Positions 1 to 10,900 of a stretch of DNA of 64,000 nucleotides are shown here, piece after piece. Position numbers and translations under genes: made by a program. The notes under the pieces were generated by a model that ran no database searches, was not told the origin of the DNA, and saw only the letters and a list, made by a program, of their open reading frames with translations. This DNA is from Cudoniella acicularis (Eukaryota; Ascomycota; Leotiomycetes; Helotiales; Helotiaceae): assembly GCA_013054445.1 (NCBI GenBank), contig JAAMPI010000065.1, positions 1-64,000 of the forward strand. The letters are read 5' to 3'. Each line of letters starts with the position of its first letter. Positions within the stretch are counted from its first letter, which is position 1.

Positions 1-3000
1 GACCGCCGTGACCCTCAAGCGTCTGCTTGTAAGCGCCTGTGGCAGCATCCCAGAGCCGTACTGTCTTGTCGACTGAGGCTGACGCGAGCACCTTGCCGTC
101 TAGCGAGAAGGCTACGGCCCAGACCCAATTGCTATGGCCCTCGAGCGTCTGTAATAATGAATCCCAGTCGTCTTTAATGCCTTTAACGTTCCTGATAAAT
201 AGTAGACGCTGGTCCCAACACTGTTGCTTCACCTCGCTCTTCGTCGGACAGAATACAAGCGCGGCGCCATAGGTCTGCAAGGGGGCCCGTTCTATAATCG
301 ACCCGTAGCTGAGTATGAATTTTTCGGCATCCTTTAAGAACCTAGCGAACTGAAGGCTTGTATCCGATGTCGACTGCTAGTGTTTAATATCTAGTATACA
401 ATGGCAAGCATTATCTAACATACCTGGACTATCTCTAGAAGTTCTCTGATCGATGGTATCCCGTCTGAAAGCTTGCGCAAGAGAGATAGACTCTCAAGCC
501 AGTGAAGGAAGTGGCTGCGGAGGAAGATACAGACCTCCTCTTCGTCCGTGATGTGTCGTCCGCTACGCTGCAGGTGATACATCCAGTAAAGGCAGGCATA
601 TTGGAGATCGGGAGGGATGTGGCTGGCGACAGCCGCCTCGTCGATTTCGTCTCTTAACTTTCCGGGTTTTTGAACATTGCAAATGTCTCTTCGGAGTCCG
701 TTGCCGCTCATCATACGCTTGATACACTGCGAGGCGAGCATTGCGTGTGCTTCTGTAACGTTCACTCGAAAGCTAGCTATACCTATTCCCTCGTGTCCAA
801 GTAGGAAGTCGCTAAAAGACTTGTGCAGCAGCTGCACAGGAGCGTTAGGGTCACTAGGGACGTCAAGTACTGCGTGGAGATTTCGGAGCCAATGGTTGAC
901 GTCGTCTGCACCTATGTCAAGAAGAGCTGCTAAACCTCGAGCTGGAAGCGGAGTGGCGAGAAGAATAATAGAGCCCAAGATCTGGAGTAGTTGCGATCGA
1001 TCCTCGCTATTAAGAGTGTCGGCCTCTTCGCCTTCTTTGTCGGTACCGAGTAACACCTGACGAAGGATTGGTACATAGATCTGGTTGAGCTGTGAGGCAT
1101 TGCTGTCAGACTCCTTAAGCCAAAGCTCTAACTGCCTCGTTGGCCTCTTTCTTCCTGTTTCATCATCGACGAACCGACATAGAGTCGCTGCGTAGATAAA
1201 CAATGGCGATGGCTGCGAGGCCAAGGTGACAAGACGGACAAGGTTCTCAGGGTCTGGCCAAGGATCTGTTGTAATCTTTCTCTTGGCCTTGATGGTTGTA
1301 AATCTCGCTTTCAAGAAGGCGGATATATCGGTCTTTGTTTCCTCGTAGAACTCTTCATACAATGAAAGACTGCGGTAGGCAGCGCCATTGTTTCTGAGAT
1401 CTTCGAAGGCGTCAACAATCGGATTGGCGGACCTGCTTGTAAGAAAGACGCGCAAGCGCACTGTACTGAGCTCCTGAAGCTGCGATAACAGACGGCAGAT
1501 GAGGGGAACGTCGTTGTAGCATTCGCATTCGTCTAGAGCGTCGATGACAATGATTTTTGTCAAGATGCCTGACGCGTGTGGGGGTATCTCGGAGAGTGGA
1601 GTCAGGATAAGTGTCTTGAACTGTTCTCCTAGAGCCTTCTTCTCGACTTTGGCATTTCCTAGTTTTTGTAGAGACTTCCTGAGACATTTCTTGAACGGGG
1701 GGATCGTGTCGACCAGTTGGCTGGCAATTGTAGGGAAAAATCGAGCCGTGTCGTTACGGCCCTCCTCTCCTCTTTTGAAGAAATAGCTGGCCCCCAGCTG
1801 TCTCGTATCAGCAAGGGAATGCGCGAGAGTGCGAGTAATAGTTGATTTACCGGTACCAGCGGGGCCGAAGACCCAAAAGACAGTCTCGCTCTCGACGTCG
1901 TTTGCCCATGCAGTGATCCGGTTCAAGATGCCGACCCTGGTACCTGTCTGGCACATTGGAATGTGCTGGTCTGCTTCACTATTGTAAAGTGCATTGTCTA
2001 CCGTTAGAAGGTCAATAGCAGCTTGGTCAGCATCACGAGACTCGACGAGGATTTCGCTACCTAGGTGTTAGGTCGGGGACGGATGAGCGACGAGAATAAG
2101 AGGGTATGACATACAGTTGTTTCAACAAAATGTTCCGGCTCTCTTCGGAGACTTGTAGCTGCCGTTCAGCAACTGACAGAAGCTTTTTCAAAGTTTCGAG
2201 AGATCCGTTCGCCTTGTCGCTAAGTTTCTCCAGCGCTTGCCTTGACGCCAAAGTATTTATTTTCGTAGAATCAGTGTTTACAGTCTTTTCAAGTTCTTGA
2301 ACTTTAGTCAGCATCCCTTTCCAGTCGTCATGTTGGATCAAATCTCGTCTAAGGTTTCCTCGCCAGCTCCGATAGAATCGTAAAACACTTCTGAATTGGA
2401 AGTCGAGGATGTGCTGATAGAGGTCCACAATAGGAGCCTCAAATTCCTTCTTCAAATTCTTAGGATCAGCAGCAGTCGGGTCCTGATTCTTCGGCCATAA
2501 CAGAGGTTCAAGCGCGACGTAGTAGCGCATGCGACAGGTGACATAGGTGAATCCGTCCCCATTGGCTTGCTCTGCGGCGCTGGGGTTCGTAAGGATTGGG
2601 AGAATGACACAAACACCGGCCCAGGCCAAGGAGGCTTCTGGGGACGCCTTAACGGCCTCACCAACAAAACCTTTCACTTGTTGCACCAGCCCCGCAGCCT
2701 GCGCGATCTGATCTTGCAGATCAAATTCGTGGCCCGCAATGGTATATTTGATCTTCTTTTCATCTATTCGTTGTAGGCCAGCCTCGATTATCGTGTCCAG
2801 TTGTGCTTGACGTTCCTGGAGATTCGCGTTGTCGATCCGGTTGTCGGTCTCGTCCAAGCTTTCTTCGGCTTGATCGGGTGCATCTCCCTTCGAGGTGTTC
2901 GGATTCGAACCTGCGCCGGGGTTAGCGGCAGCTATATATGGCCTGCAGTTGATACCCACTTGTCTTCGACAACTCCCTCGAAAGCAACCTTTCGTACCTC

Positions 3001-3203
3001 TTCACCAATCGCGGATTCTCGGTTTTGAGGGCGCCATACGCGCGGTCCCAGAGTGACTGCGCGGTATCCGATCCACTGTCCTTCGATGGATTACGGACTG
3101 GTAATAGGGGTTCTCGAACCATCCTCACGGCGTTCCGACTGCATCTGGCTGTCAGCGGTGGAGGAGGCTGCCGAGGCGACTGTGCCTTCTTTCGCGATGC
3201 CAT
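1..3203 (-). CDS. NACHT-WD40 STAND NTPase, 3' end beyond the window
   Basis: A signal-transducing NTPase of the fungal STAND class, a family that includes HET-E/D-type incompatibility and innate-immunity-like proteins. I assemble four exons: 3203-2960, 2910-2115, 2056-424 and 376-1. The introns are 2911-2959, 2057-2114 and 377-423, and exons 1-3 add up to 891 whole codons. Exons 1-2 give the alpha-helical N-terminal NACHT-associated domain (AQSLWDRAYGALK, then a coiled region). Exon 3 holds the NACHT domain with Walker A GPAGTGKST and Walker B IIVIDALDECE. Exon 4 has the usual linker FARFLKDAEKFIL followed by the first WD40 blade (GHSNWVWAVAFS, KTVRLWD) at positions 1-140. The remaining WD40 repeats lie left of the window. 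Donors are GTATGT twice and GTGGGT once, with CTAAC near the first two acceptors. CpA is not depleted, so the gene lies outside the mutated block. The third acceptor could be 3 nt further on. The function in this species is inferred. Confidence 0.9.
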
Positions 3204-3802
3204 CCTGTTTCTTTTTGAACTGTTTGGAGTCTATTGCGCTACGATCTCTCCGGTGGCTTTTCCATTGTTGGTATAATTTGGGAAACATGGCTTTCACGAG
3301 CCCGCAACAGCGATGATGATAGTACGGTGAAGTCGACTTGCCTGATTTTCCTTGACGGTTATGGTGGGGCTGAAGAGGCTGGAGCCTGGCTTGCTTCGGT
3401 CGCCAATAGAATTTCACGAGAGTGTGTTACGGTACCATTGGACAGAATCTAGAGGTACAAAGAAAGACGTGCTATAAAAACTTCGTCCGAATTGTTCGTG
3501 ATGTTTGCAGTAGCACGCGGTTGAGAGAAAAGGTGCTGTATAATCAAAGTGCCCACTAGTTCCCGCCTGCCACGCAGACTGAGGAGACTGTTGCGCTTGG
3601 AAACCGAACTTTTCGCGTCGGACCACGACTATCTGTCTTGTAGTGATTCACTACGCGGTGCGTCAGAACTGACGGACTGCGCAGTGAATCATTACTTATG
3701 AGAGTTCTCTTAGCTTACAAAAGGAAAGCTCGTTTGGGACCGGTAGTTGTTGTATAAGTTGTCGTGCCTGTGTTTCGGACTCACTGACTCACTCTATGAA
3801 GG
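3204..3802. other. Upstream region of the NACHT-WD40 gene
   Basis: This is the 5' flank of the minus-strand STAND gene. It holds only short ORFs without recognisable domains, plus the palindrome annotated separately at 3643-3692. Base composition is normal (CpA and TpG present), unlike the block that begins near 4.4 kb. Confidence 0.5.
3643..3692. repeat. 50-bp near-perfect palindrome flanked by TA
   Basis: Arms 3644-3666 and 3669-3691 are reverse complements at 20 of 23 positions with a 2-nt AA loop. TA dinucleotides border both sides (3641-3642 and 3693-3694). TA flanks are what Tc1/mariner-type insertions leave, so this could be two abutting transposon ends or a tiny MITE. It could equally be a simple cruciform-forming palindrome. 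No transposase lies nearby. Confidence 0.55.
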
Positions 3803-4169
3803 TGCTACACAAATCATGCATTAGATCAGTCCCTAGAACATCTTATTAAGATTGGCATCAAAAAGGTCATCCGAACTGGAGGCCAAAGCCGGTCAACGAT
3901 CCCCGAAGGCAAGAATCTACGCGTTGTGTCTCAAGGCGAACCAAAAACAAAGCCTGAGGGTTATCTAATTGCAATGACTTATAAGGCTCTTAAAGCGCAA
4001 GAACGACTCATTAGACGAGTTCTAGGTCTGCTGCATAACATACAAAAGCAACTAGACTAGGCTAATCTCAAAACCTATCTAGCCCGGAGACATCCACGTA
4101 TCTACATCCTTCTTACATACTTTTTCACGACCTATAACTTTGGTTACACAAAGCGAAAACCGCTAGGAT
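3803..4169 (+). pseudogene. NFX1/UPF1-type superfamily 1 helicase fragment
   Basis: An open stretch encodes CYTNHALDQSLEHL followed by IRTGGQSRS and LRVVSQGE. This is the motif Ia region typical of fungal NFX1-type zinc-finger-associated SF1 helicases (CYTNHALDQ). The frame runs to TAG at 4058-4060 and continues in the same frame as ANLKTYLARRHPRIY to TGA at 4167-4169. In this family the interrupted position is normally Trp, so the TAG fits a TGG to TAG transition. Upstream of the Cys the frame hits TGA with no recognisable Walker A, and the C-terminal helicase domain is absent. What remains is about 120 codons of a protein usually over 1,000 residues. It is a truncated relic sitting between the palindrome and the mutated block, still with fairly normal CpA content. 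Confidence 0.7.
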
Positions 4170-5345
4170 GAGCAGCTCATCCAGCAAGAAACAAGCACAC
4201 GGTGTACGGAAACCAGCACGGATCGTCCCCCCTAAGCCAGCGACGGCGGCGACGAAACCAGAAGGAGAAGACGAAGAGATAGCGCCGAGGACCCTGTCCC
4301 CGACAACAACCTCACTACTAATACAGCCCACGCCGTCGAGAACAAAGGACATACCAGTAATGCCGACTAGTAGGGGTAAGCACCTGTTTATAGTAGCCCT
4401 ACGATATAACAATCTACTAGAAATCGATATATCTAACGCGGAAATAGACGTCGATACGGATAATTAACCTAAAAGAGCTAGCCTTATAAAGGAAAGTAAA
4501 GGGAAAGGAAGGGTACCCCTAGCCGTCCTAAAGAAAAAGAATTCCCTTAAAGGAATAGCGGGCACGTACGCTAATACCCTTAAGTCGGTTATTACTTAAG
4601 ACCGAAAGAGAGAAAGAGAAATCGAAGCTACCCTAAAATAGTTCGCTAATAAGCTTACGAAGGACTTCGTAGCCTTTAAAAGGAATACCGGGGTCGACCT
4701 CTCCGAAACAATAACTAACGCGTTCTCTAGAATTAATAAGAGCGTAAAGGGTATCGCGAAAACCCTTAAGAATACTAAGCTCGGCGATACCTAACCTACG
4801 AAGGTAAGGCGGGCGCTACTAAGCGGAGTAGCTAAAAAGACCGATAAGCGAGCTAATAAGGGGCTCGCTAGCGGACGTACTATAGCCTAACTAAGACCTT
4901 CGGTGCCTAATAAGCTAAAGGCGCTACGCGAAGCGCTTATCTAAAACGAAGGATAGAAACGAGTAGTCGGTAAGAAGTATTAACCTACGAACGAGAAAGA
5001 AGTAGAAAAGGCCGAGAAAGTAAGGCTAATCTAGAAGAAACCCGTAAGGGATATAAGGATATTCTTTCGCTACTTAGCGGATAAGATACTTAACCTGATC
5101 GACGTAGACCGGACTATATACGTAAAGATAAGCGACGGAAACTACGCTAGAATATTTAAAACTAGTAGAGCTAATAAGTATATTATAGTTATATATAAAG
5201 GACTTATATAGTAGAATAAACTTATAATATCAAAAGAAGACTTTAAAAGTAATACTAACTATAAAGGATTCGAGAAAGCCGAGAAGTAGANGATAGTAAT
5301 ACTATATAATATCTTTATAAAATAGTCCGTAATCGAGTCTTCGCT
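4168..5345 (+). pseudogene. RIP-mutated single frame of ~390 codons, possibly a LINE ORF1/gag-like protein
   Basis: From ATG 4168 one frame runs to about 5.34 kb interrupted by about a dozen TAA/TAG codons and no TGA. The first 99 residues are open (Ser/Pro/Lys-rich, MSSSSSKKQAHGVRKP). After that stops appear where Gln or Trp would be expected. Later segments read FAFKRNTGVDLSETITNAFSRI-like and RDIRIFFRYLADKILNL, then YVKISDGNYARIFKTS. This layout resembles the nucleic-acid-binding ORF1 of fungal Tad-like LINEs (a basic N-terminus, then a degenerate RRM-like block). I do not recognise it firmly and found no endonuclease or reverse transcriptase behind it. CpA is retained until about 4.4 kb and lost after it, so the mutation gradient starts inside this gene. 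An ambiguous base lies at 5291. Confidence 0.5.
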
Positions 5346-5509
5346 TGACGGTGCCCGTAGGTCTGACGGATCCTATATGCCTATCGAGAGAAGGAGGCGG
5401 ATTAGTGCCTGTCGTAGATATTAACGAGAGTAGGGCCGGGGAAGCGTAGGGGTTTCCCCTACGGCGTCTGCTATAGACTTTAGATTTAAAGGTAAAGGAA
5501 TATACGAAT

Positions 5510-5960
5510 CATTATTCGTACGCGAATACTATAACAGGCGAGACGGTGACGGATAAGTATAGGCTTTAGTAGTATACGACGTAGTAGAGGAGCCGTGCTG
5601 ACCTTTAGCCTACTTAATCAAATTCGAGGCTTGGTCTAGATCGAGGTAAAAAGATATTAGCTAGTAGCGCGTAGAAAAAGAGAAAGCCGTAGAAGGAGGT
5701 CTAAATACTTATCTAGAGTATCTTATAACATTAAGTCTTTTCGTATAGTATTTCTATATCTTTTAGATAAAGTATAGCAAGTATATTAAAGGTATCGAAA
5801 GCTTTACTAAGGGAAGTACTAGGCTATAATTTGATTAGCTTATAACGAGTATAAGCGCTTATTATTCTTATTACCTCTAGATTATCTATAAGAGCCTAAG
5901 CCTAGTCTTCGTTTGTCTTTATCGAAGGCACTAGAAGGGAGGTTAGCGTGTACGGATAAA
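5510..5960 (+). pseudogene. Unrecognised RIP-mutated ORF, paralogue of the remnant at 18.1-18.7 kb
   Basis: The frame reads EYYNRRDGDG, then LIKFEAWSRSR, then GGLNTYLEYLITLSLFV with TAG/TAA in between. A minus-strand copy at about 18.66-18.1 kb gives the parallel peptides TIIRQDGVNI, SIKFKAWSRLR and GSLNTYL-KLIKLDLYV, with clear nucleotide similarity over about 250 bp. I do not recognise the family. Two copies within one window show that the block contains duplicated coding sequence, the condition that triggers RIP. The surrounding 5345-5510 has no identifiable content. Confidence 0.45.
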
Positions 5961-6693
5961 TTAAGATAGGCTATAGGTAATACTATCAATTATACTAGGA
6001 GATACTTGGCTATGCTTTCCGCTATCGAGAGTCAAGATAGGTTAAGCGTGATCCTATAGAACGTAAAGAGAAGATAGATAGAGTTTGGGCTATTGATTCT
6101 TAAGAAGCGAAGTTTTGTTTCTAGACAACTAAAGATAAATAAGAGGAATATATCGATTAGAAGAAAAAAACAAACTAAGTATCTAAAGACAGAAAAAGAA
6201 CCGGTTAAAATCGTATATCGTAGGAACAAGTTATATTTAAAGTAGATAATAGCGCCTAGCCTATTTTTAGAATCAGAGGTCAAACCTGGCTCCCCTAATC
6301 GACTAGGAGCGATACGAGGAAATGTTTTTTTCTTTGTCTCGTATATACTTAGCGAAGCGGGTATTAGAAGATCTTGACTAGCTATAGAAGCTAGGTATAG
6401 TATAAGATTTGTTGTCCCTCCTTAGGTGGTAAGAAAGCTCGTATATCGAGAACAATAATACGTACTTTTAAAATAAATATCTTATCTCCTATATTTTTAT
6501 ATACGTTCGTATCTTCTCGTCGTCGCCCTAGCGTAGCAGAAATCCGTTTATAGCGCACCAGAATTCCCTTATCGCCTTCGTGCTCTAGTCACTCCTAATA
6601 ACTACTAAAAGATATTACCTAAGCTTTAGGGTCTTACTATTATACTAGAAATCGTTATAAGCCGTCTGGCTGTTATAGGACAAGTAGCGGAAT

Positions 6694-6773
6694 GTCTCTA
6701 CCCCCGGTCTCTACCCCCGGTCTCTGCCCCCGGTCTCTACCCCCGGTCTCTGCCCCTAGTCTATATACCCCGG
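6694..6773 (+). repeat. 13-bp minisatellite array 1 (C-rich strand on +)
   Basis: About six tandem units of GGTCTCTACCCCC / GGTCTCTGCCCCC lie in otherwise mutated DNA. This is the first of eight arrays of the same motif family in the block. It lies about 1.3 kb upstream of the glycosyltransferase remnant. Confidence 0.85.
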
Positions 6774-8082
6774 ATTCTAGGTACTGCCCGAATATGCCTA
6801 TTAAAAACTATAATTTTTAATATTCCTAATCAGATATCGAGTATACGTAGGGTTTTATTTATCTGATTTAAAGTGTTATATTAATAATAGATATAACCTT
6901 TAATATAGAAAACATTAATCCCTATGCTTAATAGATATAGAATTAATAAAAAAGCTATTATCTATTCTAATATAGCTATAATATCAGCTATACGACCTAA
7001 AAAAACCAGTACTATATATAGTACTACTACTATTAATTCTAGTATAAGAACTATAGTTTTAATACGATAAGATAGTCGTATAGTATTGTTTTAGGAAATA
7101 GTCGAGGTTGTTCGAAGCTCCTAATAGATAAGAGACATAGTAATCGAGTAATAGAACCTGTTCTTAAGTCAGTGAAAGGACCAATTCAGGGTGAGTAAAT
7201 ATATATGAAAATAGCTATAAGGCTCTAATAAAGAATCTTATATTAAAGTATATTAAAGATAGAAAGTAGGACTAGCGCTAATCCTCTAATACTAATAGAA
7301 ACGACGACTATTACGAGGCAACTAAATTCTTTTCGTTTGACTTTTATTAAGGGAGAGCAAGTAACTAACAGCCGTTTATATCGTAACTAACGAGTAGAGA
7401 TAAACGATATTACTATAAAAATGGCTATAGCGGTATACCCTCTAATAAAGAGTGATCGAGAACTTGCTTCGGCAATATCTGATATAAATCTAGGTTAGGT
7501 ATTAGTTAAGAAATATAAAGATAGAAATAAAAAATACGTACGCAATTCTTCTATTAAATTTTATAGACGGATATTATAGTTACCCGTTATAAACCTAGAC
7601 TAAAAGTAGTCCTAGTAGTATTCCTATAAATATTACTAATAGATCGGTTCGTGACTAAGAAGTTGCTGACCTGTCTAGACAAATATAATGATAAATAGTA
7701 TAGCAAGTAATATATAAAGTAAACACAATTTAATTACTCCTTTGAGTTTTATAAAACAAGTGAAGAATATAATAATACCTTAGATTTATTTTGATTTTGA
7801 TATATAATATAAAGTAAAGAATAGAAAGAACGATGCTTTATTAACAAAAGGTGGTATCTATATACCAGGGTATAAGTAATAATAACGACTGACATTTTTC
7901 CCGTAAGAGATTAGGTAATATAGCTAGGATACCTATAGTCGTATAGTAAACTCGTTTTGACAATAACTAGGGTCGAACAAGAAAGAAGTCGGCTTTTAAC
8001 GGATAAGCAAAAGAGCGTGGCATTGCCTATATATAAGGATTTACCTTTAAAGGACCTTTAGTTGCTTGCTATTACTATAGTC

Positions 8083-9291
8083 ATGTCTTGGTTCCCGCTC
8101 CTAGAAGATGATATTCTATTAACAGATAAACCTTTAGATCCTATAAGACGACGTATTTTGATTCTTACCGGGAGTATAGGAGCGGGCTATAATAGCGTAG
8201 CCTATAAGCTAAGAAACATACTATAATCTCGAAGAGCCTATATTAAGGTCTAAGACTATATCGATGCTCTCCTATTACCGATTCGCTTTCTCTATAAAGA
8301 CAGTTACGGACTAACGATTTAATATACGCCTTAGGCTTTCGAACTTATATTTATTCTCCTCGAATATACTTTAGTTTAGTACTATATTATCTATTTCTTA
8401 GGGGTTAGGCCTTCCCTAAGTAAAGTAGAAAAGTGGGTTTAAGGTTTCGACTCTATAGTTTTAACATATCTAGTTATAAGTCAGGCCTTAAGAGTTCTTT
8501 AGAGTAGAAATTTACTAGATATGACCACGTTTATATATCTGACAGACCTAGCTTTTTATCAAACATAGTTCTATAATAGAATAGATGTTTATATAATACT
8601 ATATGTCGATGCTATTTTATAGGCTCCTAAATATAATATCGAAGTTAATCAAGTCCGACCTCTAGTTAGCGAGAAGTTCTCGAAAGATATAACGTCTACT
8701 CGTATCGCTATACGCTAATATCTTAGTATCTACTCTATAGAACTGCTTATCGTTATAGTTTCTGGCTTACTTAGGATTAGAAAAGTTAGTAAGACCGTCT
8801 CCGAGATTTTAAGACGCCCTAGGACACGTGTCTTTATTCTATACGGACATAACGAAGATCTTCGAATAGAAATATAATATTATAATAGGGTTATTATATT
8901 AGGCTAGCGTACGGATCTTAAGAAGTTATACGCTACCGCTGACGTAATAGTACACAACGCTGGTGGTATGTCTTTTACGGAGGCGCTAGTTATTAGACTC
9001 CTAGTTGTTATATATCTCCCGATACCCGGTCATGGCCGGGCAAATATAAGCGAGCTGGCAAGATAGGGGGCAGTTTCTTGGCCGAAAACGCCTGAAGAAC
9101 TATATACTTCGATAAGTGACGCTGTTACGTAAAGGAGCCGGGCCCGCCTAGGAAATCAAGAGCTTGCGGATCTTATTATAAGCAACCGAATTTCGGATGT
9201 CTAAAACATAGAGTTAATAGCTTTAGAGAGATTAGTAACGTCCGTTCCTGTATAACGAGAAATCCCTCGAGAATTAGTAAAGGTTGACTTT
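8083..9291 (+). pseudogene. MGDG-synthase / MurG-type glycosyltransferase, RIP-inactivated
   Basis: From ATG 8083 one frame of about 403 codons stays collinear to 9291 with some 20 in-frame TAA/TAG and no TGA or frameshift. The N-terminus carries RRRILILTGSIGAGYNS, the GxGH-type entry of monogalactosyldiacylglycerol synthase domains (His now Tyr through CAT to TAT). The C-terminus has VFILYGHNEDL, ADVIVHNAGGMSFTEAL and LPIPGHGRAN, the nucleotide-sugar binding half of the GT28 family (MurG, diacylglycerol glucosyltransferases). Such enzymes transfer a hexose from a UDP-sugar to a lipid acceptor. The intact gene probably glycosylated a lipid or lipid-like metabolite, which is inference. The length fits one full enzyme (about 380-420 aa), so the copy is complete but dead. 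The family is mainly bacterial and plastidial, so an old horizontal origin is possible but untested. Confidence 0.8.
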
Positions 9292-10149
9292 AATTAATTT
9301 AAAATTAAAATATACTATTAAAAGTCTATATAAATCCCTAATTTAAAGACCTACGTGAACTTAGAACAAGTATCTTAATCTATTATAATATTTTGACTAA
9401 GTATACTCTACGTAGTATTATCTGCCTAAATCTTTAAACTCATCGTCTACTTCTATAACGAATTTCCTGATCAATCTTGTTATAGTACCGGGGTAGGCCT
9501 CCCTTCCCCTTTTCTTAAAAGCCGCCTACTACTGTTTACTCAACCGACTTAATAATAGTTAAAATAAAGAATAAACGAGTGATATAAGTCAGGGTAGGGA
9601 TGATATAGGCAGGCCGAGCCTCTACTCCCACCTTTACTGGCTTCGAACTAAGGGTAGGTGGTGTAGGCAGCATCAAGAGGCGTAGCGCTATCCCTGATAA
9701 GGCCCTAGACTTCGATAGGAGTAAGAGATAGTATAGAAAGTCGGCCCGGCATTATGGCTTATAGACCCTCCTACGAGCAACGGTCGAAGAGCGGCCGGGA
9801 GGGGAGACGGTCTAAGCCAGGATACTTAGTAGAGTATAGTATAGTAAGGTGTAGTAGGGGGGCCTGGTTAGGTCTCTACCAGGCCAGGGTCCTCGTTCGT
9901 AGCTGAGCTATGAGCTAGACCATATAAGGATCCGAAGTGTATAGCTATAGTAAGGTCCGTATACTACGGGGGATATATAGTGCCGTATTTATATATATAC
10001 TTAAGCAGGTTCCCTAATTAAGACGCCTCGAACCTGCCTATCATCTAGACTAATAGTCCTCTCCTAATAACAATAACTCTAAAGACTTCCTTTATATAAT
10101 AGTATATATCATACGAAATTAGAGTTGATCGTCAACTACCCCTACTAAC

Positions 10150-10900
10150 ATGTCTAGACAAGGTTTCTTATACTCGACGGCTACTGCCTCGAGGCATATC
10201 ACCGGCCACGGCACAAGTAGTGCTCTTAGCAGTTTAGCAAACCTAGATAAGGACTAGACTAAGATCTCCGACTTAGCTAAGCGGAGGAGAATCCAAAACA
10301 GAATTGCCTAGCGAAACTACCGTAAGCAATACTATAATAGCCTATCTAAGAACTATAACTGACCTACTACCAGGCAAGAAGCTAAAGAGACGTCTCGAAG
10401 ACCTCGAGAGACGCGCTAGATCCTCTTTAGCCTCGCCTCCCTAAGTTTACGCTAAGCTTTAACAATAGTAACACCGTATAAAGAAGAATGTCTAGTAACA
10501 CTCTAGGAGAAGTCTAGAGATCTTATACCGACAGCCATCTCCTAGGCTTTTATAGAGCCACTATACTCTACCTATAGTAGACAACCTAAGATTTTTATAT
10601 GGCTTTAAACGCGAGGGGTCTAGAACACCACCTCTCTTCGTATACTACTCTTATCTAGCGCTAGAAGAGATCGTCTACCTACCTTACCCGTAATCGTAGT
10701 AATACCGTCTAGTTTTATCTTTAGAATACTTAGACTACCTTACGCCTGTTCCCGTCACGCTACCTTCGATAATATATTTCTACGAAGCTATCAAGCGAGA
10801 GGATGATATTATAAGCCTATTTAATATAAGCTACTAGGGTCTACTAGCCATAAATATCTATAGTCACCACGAATATAGAGATTCAAACCCTTATATAAGT
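10150..10900 (+). pseudogene. bZIP transcription factor, RIP-inactivated
   Basis: Exon 1 (10150-10321) reads MSRQGFLYSTATASRH, GHGTSSALSSL, then TKISDLAKRRRIQNRIAQRN. An intron (10322-10373, GTAAGC to CAG) is followed by KKLKRRLEDLERRAR, completing the basic region and start of the leucine zipper in the right phase. TAG replaces the Trp expected before TKISDL. Downstream codons keep a bZIP-like C-terminal tail (TPVPVTLPSI, FYEAIKREDDI) interspersed with TAA/TAG to about 10.9 kb. Proteins of this type are nuclear regulators, often of stress responses or local gene clusters. Both splice sites survive. The 3' limit is uncertain. Confidence 0.8.
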
